NCBI GenBank assembly: GCA_965215145.1
Contig: OZ244038.1
Span: 992,001-1,056,000 of the forward strand
Source: G965215145 sp965215145
GTDB lineage: Bacteria > Bacteroidota > Rhodothermia > Rhodothermales > JANQRZ01
DNA length: 64,000 nt
Reading direction: 5' to 3'
Below the pieces are notes generated by a model. That model made no database searches and was not told where the DNA came from. It was given only the letters and a program-made list of their open reading frames with translations. This document shows positions 56,078 through 64,000 of the stretch, in pieces. The translations under genes and the position numbers were made by a program. Every line of letters starts with the position of its first letter. The stretch's first letter is position 1.

Positions 56078-58030
56078 GGGAGGGGAGGGGGGTGCTCATC
56101 CTCGTGCTCCTACTGACGCCGGCTTCGGTGTGGGCACAGGGGACGGAGCCGGCCCGGCCGGACACGGCGCAGACGCGGGTCGTCACCATCGTCAACGCGG
56201 ACTCGGCGGCGGGGGCCGTCGTGGGCGGCGAGCGCATCCGGCGGCTGATCGGGAACGTCCACCTCCGCCAGGACTCGACGGACTTCCGCGCGCGCCGCGC
56301 CACCCAGTTCCTCGACGGCGACCGGATCGTGCTCGAAGGCGACGTCGAAATCGCCGAGCCGACCGACACGCTCCGCGCGCGCCGCGTCACCTACGCCAGC
56401 GCCTCCCGCGTCGGTCGCGCCCTCGGCGACGTCCGCCTCTCCGACGCCGAGGCCGTCCTCTACTCCGACTCCCTCACGTTCTTCCGCAACGAGCGCCGGG
56501 CCGAGTTCGACGCGCCCGTCCGGCTGGAGGAGCGCGAGGAGGACGGCGTGCTGACGAGCCTCCGGGGGACGTACTTCACCGGGCGCAAGGAGGCGTTCTT
56601 CCAGGACAGCGTCCGCCTCGTCGACTCCACCAGCGTGCTGACGAGCCGGTTCGGCCGCTACGGCACCGAGGACCGCCGCGCCGACTTCGCCGGCGACGTC
56701 CGGCTCGACCACGACGGCGGCGCCACCCGCCTCCGCGCCGACTCCCTCACCCACTACCGCGACACCGAGGTCTCCATCGCGCGGGGCCGCGTCGCCATCG
56801 AGCGGTTCGGGGAGCGGGACGAGCCGGCGGACTCGACCGCCGCGCCGGCGCCGCGCGATTCGACGGGCCGCACCCTCCTCTTCGGCGGGTACGCCTTCCA
56901 CGACGAGCCTGCCCGCTACAGCCGCGTCGAGCGCGGGGGCAGCGCGCTCGACCCCCTCGTCGTCCGGCTTGACACGGACTCCACCGGCGCCACCGACACG
57001 ACCCTCGCCCGCGCGCGCACCTTCGAGGCGCTCCAGGCCGACTCCCTCGACGGCCGCGCCCTCGCCCCTGGCCGGATGCTCCGGCGCGTCGTCGGGCGCG
57101 GCGCCGTCCGCCTCGCCAACCCCCGCCTCGCCGCCGTCGCCGACTCCGCCGTGTTCGACCGGCTGGAGTTCGAGGAGGGGCGGCCTGAGCGCGCGGCCGA
57201 GCCGGTGCTGGACGAGAGCCGGCTGTTCCGGGCGCCGGTGGCGTGGCTGACCCCGCGCGGCTCCGCCGTCGTCACCGAGGTCTCCGGCGACACCCTCCGC
57301 ATCACCGCGCGCGCCGAGGCGCTCGACTCGCTCCGCGCCCTCGGCAACGCCTTCGCCGCGCGGCCGGACTCCGCGCTCGGCCGGGTGAACCAGGTCCGGG
57401 GGCGGCAGATGCTCGCGCTGTTCCGGGAGGACTCGCTCCGCGCCATCCGCGCGTGGCCCACCGCCGAGGCTGTCTTCTTCCGCGCCGACAGCGCAGGCGC
57501 GCTCGAGGGCGCCGTCGAGGTCTCCGGCGACAGCCTCTCGTTCGGCTTCGACGGGGACGCCCTCCGGCGGATGTTCCTCGGCGACGGCGTCGAGGGGGAT
57601 TATTTCGACGCGGCCCTCGTCCCCGAGCCGCTCCGCCTCGACGGCTACCGCTACCGCCCCGGGGAGCGCCCCACCCGCGCCGACCTCCTCGCCGGCCGCC
57701 CCGCGCTCGATGACCCCTTCGCGGTGGACTCGCTGGCGCCGCGCGACACCCTCGCCCGCCCGGAGGCGCTCACGCCGCCGCCCGCCACGGTGGACTCCCT
57801 CGGCGCCCCGGCCCCGCCGGACACGCTCGCCACGCCGCCTCTCGTGGCGCCGCCGGAGTTCGAGGAGGTGCCGCTGCTGGAGGAGGCGCCGGCGGATTCG
57901 GTGGAGGTGCTGGAGATGGGGAGCAGGAGTCGAGACGGCCGTAGGGGCGTATTGCAACACGCCCCCACCGGAACCGGGACCGGGGCCGGGCATGTCTCGA
58001 AGCCGCGCCGCCACCGTCGCCCCTCCCCGT

Positions 58031-58059
<29 letters not shown>
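56074..58059 (+). CDS. lptA: OstA/LptA-like lipopolysaccharide transport protein
   Basis: The 661-residue frame starts with GTG 56074, overlapping the lptC stop; a GTG at 56092 is also possible. A signal peptide (VLILVLLLTPASVWAQ) is followed by repeated OstA strands: IRRLIGNVHLRQDSTDFRAR, RIVLEGDVEIAEPTDTLRAR, RVGRALGDVRLSDAEAVLYS and RYGTEDRRADFAGDVRLDHD. A second OstA-like block appears at about residues 350-530. This is the long OstA-like_2 type of Bacteroidota, much longer than E. coli LptA. The last 45 residues are Arg/Gly-rich and encoded by palindrome R13 and the lptB upstream region, so the original C-terminus was probably near residue 620. It overlaps the lptB start by 29 bp. Confidence 0.82.
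57941..57968. repeat. GTAGGGGC palindrome R13 inside the lptA-like reading frame
   Basis: GTAGGGGCGTATTG followed by CAACACGCCCCCAC, a 28-bp unit with a few arm mismatches. It is the only family member found inside a coding frame and is translated as RRGVLQHAPT. Confidence 0.8.
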
Positions 58060-58804
<745 letters not shown>

Positions 58805-58968
58805 CCCCCGCGCGGCGGGTTGTTGGGGTGTGAAGCTTTGGGGGGAGGGGAAACGCCGCGGGCTAGGGCGTCGTTTTTGCTGGGTTCGGGGCGCGCCGAT
58901 CTCGCCCGGCCCCTTGCGAAGCGGCTCCGCGCCGCCGATGCCCCCTCCGCCTCCCGCGCCCCCGCCCC

Positions 58969-60003
58969 ATGATCGTTGTGATGAGCCCTCGGGCCACCGA
59001 CGCCCAGATCGAAGCCGTCGCCGAGCGCCTCGGCGCCTACGGCTTCGACGCGCAGCGGACGGTCAGCGGCGGGCAGGTCGTCTTCGGCGCCGTGAACAGC
59101 CAGCCGGACTTCGACGTCCGCCACCTCCGGGTGATGGACGGCGTCGCAAAGGCGATCCCGGTGGCGAGCCCGTACCCCTTCGCCAGCCGCGCCGGCCGCG
59201 AGGCCGACACGGCGATCGACGTGGGCGGCGTCGCCGTCGGGGGGAGCGAGGTGGTCGTGATGGCCGGGCCGTGCTCGGTCGAGAGCGAGGAGCAGCTCGA
59301 CGCCGTGGCCGCCGCCGTGGCCGCCGAGGGCGCGACGTTCCTCCGCGGCGGGGCCTTCAAGCCGCGGACCTCGCCGTACAGCTTCCAGGGCCTCGGCGAG
59401 GAGGGCCTCCGCCTCCTCCGCGACGCCGGCGACCGCCACGGCCTCCGCGTCGTCACCGAGGCCATGCGGCCCTCGCAGGTCGGCCCCGTCGCCGAGTACG
59501 CCGACGTGGTCCAGATCGGCGCGCGGAACATGCAGAACTTCGACCTCCTCCGCGAGGCGGGCCAGGCCGGCCGGCCCGTGCTGCTCAAGCGCGGCCTCTC
59601 GGCCACCATCGCCGAGTGGCTGATGAGCGCCGAGTACGTGATGGCAAGCGGGAACCCCGACGTGATCCTGTGCGAGCGCGGCATCCGGACGTTCGAGCCG
59701 GCGACCCGCAACACGCTCGACCTCTCGGCCGTGCCGGTGGTGCAGCAGAAGAGCCACCTCCCCGTCGTCGTCGACCCCAGCCACGGCGTCGGGCTGCGGG
59801 ACAAGGTGCTGCCGCTGGCGCGGGCCGCCGTCGCCGTCGGCGCCGCCGGGCTCCTCGTCGAGGTCCACCCCGACCCGCCGGCCGCGCTCTCCGACGGCCC
59901 GCAGTCGCTCTACCCCAGCCAGTTCGCCGAGCTCATGCGGCAGGTCCGCCGCGTCGCCGAGGCCGTCGGCGCGCGCGTCGCCGAGCCCGCGCTCCCCGCC
60001 TAG
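58969..60003 (+). CDS. aroF: 3-deoxy-7-phosphoheptulonate (DAHP) synthase
   Basis: The 344-residue enzyme begins MIVVMSPRATDAQIEAVAER with an N-terminal ferredoxin-like domain (about residues 1-70) of the type Ib AroF/AroA-beta class. The TIM barrel has VVMAGPCSVESEEQLDAVAA, LRGGAFKPRTSPYSFQGLGE, VVQIGARNMQNFDLLREAGQ, VLLKRGLSATIAEWLMSAEY, LCERGIRTFEPATRNTLDLS and VVVDPSHGVGLRDKVLPLAR, covering metal and phosphoenolpyruvate sites. It condenses erythrose 4-phosphate and phosphoenolpyruvate, the first step of aromatic amino acid synthesis. The N-domain suggests allosteric control. It is followed by glmS after 71 bp with repeat R11. Confidence 0.96.
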   Translation: MIVVMSPRATDAQIEAVAERLGAYGFDAQRTVSGGQVVFGAVNSQPDFDVRHLRVMDGVAKAIPVASPYPFASRAGREADTAIDVGGVAVGGSEVVVMAGPCSVESEEQLDAVAAAVAAEGATFLRGGAFKPRTSPYSFQGLGEEGLRLLRDAGDRHGLRVVTEAMRPSQVGPVAEYADVVQIGARNMQNFDLLREAGQAGRPVLLKRGLSATIAEWLMSAEYVMASGNPDVILCERGIRTFEPATRNTLDLSAVPVVQQKSHLPVVVDPSHGVGLRDKVLPLARAAVAVGAAGLLVEVHPDPPAALSDGPQSLYPSQFAELMRQVRRVAEAVGARVAEPALPA

Positions 60004-60012
60004 ATCCCCTCG

Positions 60013-60041
60013 CACGAGGGCGCAGCGCCCTGCGCCCCTAC
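60013..60041. repeat. GTAGGGGC palindrome R11, degenerate left end
   Basis: CACGAGGGCGCAGCG...CTGCGCCCCTAC. The right end is canonical and the left end has drifted from GTAGGGGC. It is between aroF and glmS. Confidence 0.65.
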
Positions 60042-60074
60042 GATCCCCTTCTGAACCTCCAGACCCTTTCTACC

Positions 60075-61910
60075 ATGTGCGGCATCGTTGGATACATCGG
60101 CACCCGGCAGGCGAGCGACATCCTCGTCACCGGCCTCCGCCGGCTCGAATACCGCGGCTACGACTCCGCCGGCGTCGCCGTACTGAACGGCGAGCTGGAA
60201 GTCCGCAAGAAGCAGGGCAAGGTGGATGAGCTCGCTGGCCTCCTCAGCGGGAGCCCCGTGGAGGGGACCATCGGGATGGGGCACACGCGGTGGGCCACGC
60301 ACGGCGCCCCGAACGACGTCAACGCCCACCCCCACACCGCCGGCGGTGGGCGCTTCGCCATCATCCACAACGGGATCATCGAGAACTACGGCGTCCTCAA
60401 GCGCCGGCTCGCCGAGAAGGGCTACACGTTCGAGAGCGAGACCGACACCGAGGTGCTCGCCCACTTCATCGACGACGTCCAGAAGGAGGCCGACCTCTCG
60501 TTCCCCGAGGCCGTCCGGCAGGCGCTCACGCGGGTCGAGGGGGCCTACGGCCTCGTCGCCGCCTCGGAGGACGACCCGGACATGCTCGTCGTCGCGCGCA
60601 ACGGGAGCCCGCTCCTGCTCGGCGTCGGCGACGGCGAGCACTTCGTCGGGAGCGATGCGAGCCCGTTCATCGAGCACACCAAGAGCGTCGTCTACCTCAA
60701 CGACGGCGAGATGGCCGTCGTCCGCCGCGACGGCTACGAGGTCTACAAGATCGACGGGGCGCCGGTGGCGAAGGAGGTCCACGAGCTCGAGTGGAGCCTG
60801 GAGGAGATCGAGAAGGGCGGCTACGAGCACTTCATGCTCAAGGAGATCATGGAGCAGCCCGAGTCCCTCGAGGACTGCATGCGTGGGCGCGTCCGGGTCG
60901 ATGAGAACCTGATCCGCCTCGGCGGGCTCCAGGACGTGATGGACCGGCTCACCGCCGCCGAGCGGATCGTAATCTGCGCCTGCGGCACGTCCTGGCACGC
61001 CGGCCTCGTCGGGGAGTACCTCCTCGAGCGCCACGCGCGGATCCCCGTCGAGGTCGAGTACGCCTCGGAGTTCCGGTACCGGAACCCCATCCTCGGCGAG
61101 AACGACGTCGTCCTCGTGATCTCGCAGAGCGGCGAGACGGCCGACACGCTGGCCGCGGTGCGGCAGGCGCAGGAGGCCGGCTGCCTCACCATCGGCGTCG
61201 TCAACACCGTCGGGAGCACCATCGCGCGCGAGACCGACGCCGGCGTCTATCTCCACGCCGGCCCCGAGATCGGCGTCGCCAGCACGAAGGCGTTCACGGC
61301 GCAGGTCACGGTCCTCACGATGATCGCGCTCCTGCTCGGCAAAGAGCGTGGCGAGCTCTCGGACGACGCGATGGGCACCTACCTCCGCGCCCTCCGCGCC
61401 ATCCCCGAGCAGATCCGGCGCGTGCTCGCGCAGGACGACCGGATCAAGCAGATCGCCCACGGCTACCGCCTCGCCAACAACTTCCTCTACCTCGGCCGCG
61501 GCTGCAACTTCCCCGTCGCGCTCGAAGGGGCCCTCAAGCTCAAGGAGATCTCTTACATCCACGCCGAGGGCTACCCGGCGGCCGAGATGAAGCACGGCCC
61601 GATCGCGCTGATCGACCGGTTCATGCCCGTCGTCTTCATCGCGATGAAGGACGCCATCTACGACAAGGTGGTCTCGAACATCGAGGAGGTCGCCGCGCGG
61701 CAGGGCTCGGTGCTCGCCATCACCGACGAGGGGAACGACGAGCTCGACGAGCTGTGCGAGTTCGTGATCCAGGTGCCGGAGACGATGCAGTGCCTGGAGC
61801 CGCTGCTGACGGTGGTCCCGCTCCAGCTCCTCAGCTACCACGTCGCCGTCATGCGCGGGTGCGATGTGGACCAGCCGCGCAACCTCGCCAAGAGCGTCAC
61901 CGTCGAGTAG
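60075..61910 (+). CDS. glmS: Glutamine-fructose-6-phosphate aminotransferase (isomerizing)
   Basis: The 611-residue enzyme starts MCGIVGYIGTRQASDILVTG with the catalytic N-terminal Cys (position 2, mature 1). The glutaminase domain has LEYRGYDSAGVAVLNGELEV, GHTRWATHGAPNDVNAHPHT and IIHNGIIENYGVLKRRLAEK. Two SIS isomerase domains follow (about residues 290-420 and 460-600) with ACGTSWHAGLVGEYLLERHA, VISQSGETADTLAAVRQAQE, GVASTKAFTAQVTVLTMIAL, LGRGCNFPVALEGALKLKEI and AAEMKHGPIALIDRFMPVVF. The C-terminus NLAKSVTVE is canonical. It makes glucosamine-6-phosphate for peptidoglycan and LPS, fitting its place after the lpt genes. Confidence 0.98.
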   Translation: MCGIVGYIGTRQASDILVTGLRRLEYRGYDSAGVAVLNGELEVRKKQGKVDELAGLLSGSPVEGTIGMGHTRWATHGAPNDVNAHPHTAGGGRFAIIHNGIIENYGVLKRRLAEKGYTFESETDTEVLAHFIDDVQKEADLSFPEAVRQALTRVEGAYGLVAASEDDPDMLVVARNGSPLLLGVGDGEHFVGSDASPFIEHTKSVVYLNDGEMAVVRRDGYEVYKIDGAPVAKEVHELEWSLEEIEKGGYEHFMLKEIMEQPESLEDCMRGRVRVDENLIRLGGLQDVMDRLTAAERIVICACGTSWHAGLVGEYLLERHARIPVEVEYASEFRYRNPILGENDVVLVISQSGETADTLAAVRQAQEAGCLTIGVVNTVGSTIARETDAGVYLHAGPEIGVASTKAFTAQVTVLTMIALLLGKERGELSDDAMGTYLRALRAIPEQIRRVLAQDDRIKQIAHGYRLANNFLYLGRGCNFPVALEGALKLKEISYIHAEGYPAAEMKHGPIALIDRFMPVVFIAMKDAIYDKVVSNIEEVAARQGSVLAITDEGNDELDELCEFVIQVPETMQCLEPLLTVVPLQLLSYHVAVMRGCDVDQPRNLAKSVTVE

Positions 61911-61932
61911 CTTCCCCACCCGACGCCACCCC

Positions 61933-61960
61933 GTAGGGGCGTGATTAATCACGCCCCTAC
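61933..61960. repeat. GTAGGGGC palindrome R12, perfect 28-bp form
   Basis: GTAGGGGCGTGATT followed exactly by its reverse complement. It lies between glmS and prfA. Confidence 0.9.
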
Positions 61961-61981
61961 GTTCATTTTACCGCCCGCCCG

Positions 61982-63055
<1,074 letters not shown>

Positions 63056-63084
63056 CGCGAAGTTCTGTAGGACGTCTGCTACCT

Positions 63085-63739
63085 ATGCTCTCCCGATCCC
63101 TCCCGCTCCTCCTAGCGCTCTTGGCTGCGGAGTGTGCTATTGCCCAGCGGCCCCAGCACTGCGGACCCGACTCCGTAGTTGCAACTCAGACGTACTCCAG
63201 GGTCGCCGTCCTCCTCTTCGACTATCAAACTAGCGCGTTCGACGGAGGGCACATCCTCCGTCTCCCGCTCCCGAGGCGACCTCGTGTGACTGGCCTCCGA
63301 TACCAACTCCCCTTTATCGGGCTGTACAACTCCCCCAGCGACTTCGGGAGCATCACCTTCCGTCACGCTGTCACCGCGGACACCGTGTTCGATGCGACGA
63401 TTTGGTGGAATGGCCGGGGTGCTATCCGCTTCCCGGAATCGTTCGTAGCGGGCGATGCCCTCACGGAGGGGTCGGAACCGCTGCTTGAACCGGTAAACGT
63501 TACTCTGCTCGGGGGTTCCTCAGGGGTCGCTGAATCAACTTTGGAGATGGGGAGCAGAGCAAGCGTTAGACGCGGCGCGGAATCTTGGATCCATCCACGG
63601 CTTTGCTGGGAGACGGTACGATGCAGGGGTGTACCTCTATGGGCCGACCGTCGGCATGTTCGACCCGGCGGTGGCTTGTTGGGTTGTGCTCCTACACAGG
63701 ACGGAGGGGGAGGTAGTCTGCCGCCCGCGCTCGCGCTGA
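63085..63739 (+). pseudogene. Secreted hypothetical protein with probable frameshift
   Basis: Translation from ATG 63085 (MLSRSLPLLLALLAAECAIA) gives a signal peptide and a protein-like stretch to about base 63500 (LFDYQTSAFDGGHILRLPLP, DSGSITFRH-like strands, WWNGRGAIRFPESFVAGDAL). After a run of five G near 63500-63510 this frame becomes Arg-rich and runs on to 63927. The +1 frame then reads NLGSIHGFAGRRYDAGVYLY and VGMFDPAVACWVVLLHRTEG, ending at TGA 63739, which looks like the true C-terminus. So either a frameshift mutation or a base-call error lies in the G run. Codon use is less GC-rich than that of the neighbours. The function is unknown. Confidence 0.55.
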
Positions 63740-63863
63740 GCGTTCGGAGTAGGGAAATATCGCGAAGTGCGCTACTTCAGGGTGAGACACGCAGAAGACA
63801 CCGGATAACCGCAGTTCACGGCTTCCTCCCACGGCGCACGCCGAACCCCGCACGCCGAACGCG

Positions 63864-63871
63864 TAGCTTTG
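63864..63871 (+). promoter_or_regulatory. -7 box TAGCTTTG before the last gene
   Basis: TAGCTTTG matches the Bacteroidota -7 consensus TAnnTTTG exactly, 87 bp before the ATG at 63959. A 14-bp tandem duplication (CGGGAGCGGAGCC) lies at 63887-63914, between box and ATG. Confidence 0.45.
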
Positions 63872-63958
63872 GGGCTGCCCTGCCTGCGGGAGCGGAGCCG
63901 CGGGAGCGGAGCCACCGCCCGCCGTAGGCATACGCCCACCGTATCCCACAGGGAACCC

Positions 63959-64000
63959 ATGCCTGAGCAGAACCGCCCCACGTACGAGCTGATCTACGTG
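63959..64000 (+). CDS. Start of a gene cut by the window edge, possibly ribosomal protein S6
   Basis: Only 14 codons are visible (MPEQNRPTYELIYV). The YELIYV strand soon after the start resembles the first beta strand of ribosomal protein S6, and S6 operons often start behind a strong promoter such as the TAGCTTTG box upstream. The evidence is thin, so the product name is tentative. Confidence 0.4.
   Translation, partial: MPEQNRPTYELIYV

Noticed and set aside
63740..63927. C-terminal Arg-rich continuation of the gene at 63085
   Set aside because: The composition changes abruptly and the +1 frame gives a better protein ending at 63739.

Overview
The window is a GC-rich, gene-dense bacterial chromosome segment. 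Several large secreted proteins end in a type IX secretion-type sorting domain of the form YPNPF...LAVYDVLGREVAVL. There is a TonB-dependent receptor with a CarboxypepD_reg-like N-terminal domain followed by a PorV/PorQ-family protein, and candidate promoters resemble the Bacteroidota -7 box TAnnTTTG. Together with the high GC content this points to a Rhodothermota-type relative of the Bacteroidota, probably near the Rubricoccaceae or Rhodothermaceae. That placement is an inference from composition and families, not from a search.

Layout. 0-2.7 kb: a secreted parallel beta-helix protein cut by the left edge. 3-5.4 kb: a possible CYTH-like protein, a hotdog thioesterase, a MarC membrane protein and a PrcB-like lipoprotein. 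5.5-9.3 kb: a TolC / MacA-like adaptor / MacB-like ATPase efflux operon with no permease in the window. 9.4-12.6 kb: an FAD monooxygenase with a DUF2783-like tail, an MBL hydrolase and tRNA-Ser. 12.7-14.7 kb: a secreted metzincin protease. 15-16.5 kb: the remnant of a Gfo/Idh/MocA oxidoreductase beside a GT4 glycosyltransferase. 16.7-22.7 kb: polyphosphate kinase, a secreted protein, NADP-type glutamate dehydrogenase, a small membrane protein and a DUF1684 lipoprotein. 22.8-28.8 kb: two tandem secreted PQQ-type sugar dehydrogenases, a small unknown and an S9 peptidase. 29-41 kb: a same-strand surface cluster of two secreted proteins, a lipoprotein, a TonB-dependent receptor, a PorV-like protein and a beta-propeller lipoprotein. 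41-45.5 kb: an M19 dipeptidase and 2-oxoacid:ferredoxin oxidoreductase (KorA/KorB). 45.8-51.8 kb: BtpA-like protein, ApaG, a small secreted unknown, two bacterial microcompartment (BMC) shell proteins, a YbbR/CdaR-like protein, an EamA transporter, a DUF4230 protein and a membrane protein. 51.8-54.4 kb: a small unknown and a partner-switching module (STAS, HATPase, receiver-SpoIIE phosphatase). 54.8-58.8 kb: B3/4-domain protein, LptC, OstA-like LptA and LptB. 59-63 kb: DAHP synthase, GlmS and release factor 1. 63-64 kb: a probably frameshifted secreted unknown and a gene start, possibly rpsF, cut by the right edge.

The strongest signals outside the genes are three. First, a family of about a dozen dispersed palindromes with fixed ends (GTAGGGGC...GCCCCTAC), variable self-complementary centres and an exact 28-bp unit, single or paired; one lies inside the 3' end of the lptA-like gene. 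Second, a recurrent TAnnTT box 10-100 nt, mostly 20-40 nt, upstream of many starts, which helps decide start codons. Third, two genes (ppk1 and the DUF4230 gene) whose predicted 5' UTR is a short tandem-repeat array beginning at that box. The most unusual gene context is the pair of BMC shell genes with no enzyme or vertex gene nearby, one of them carrying a Rho-N/SAP-like tail, in a row with a YbbR/CdaR-like gene.
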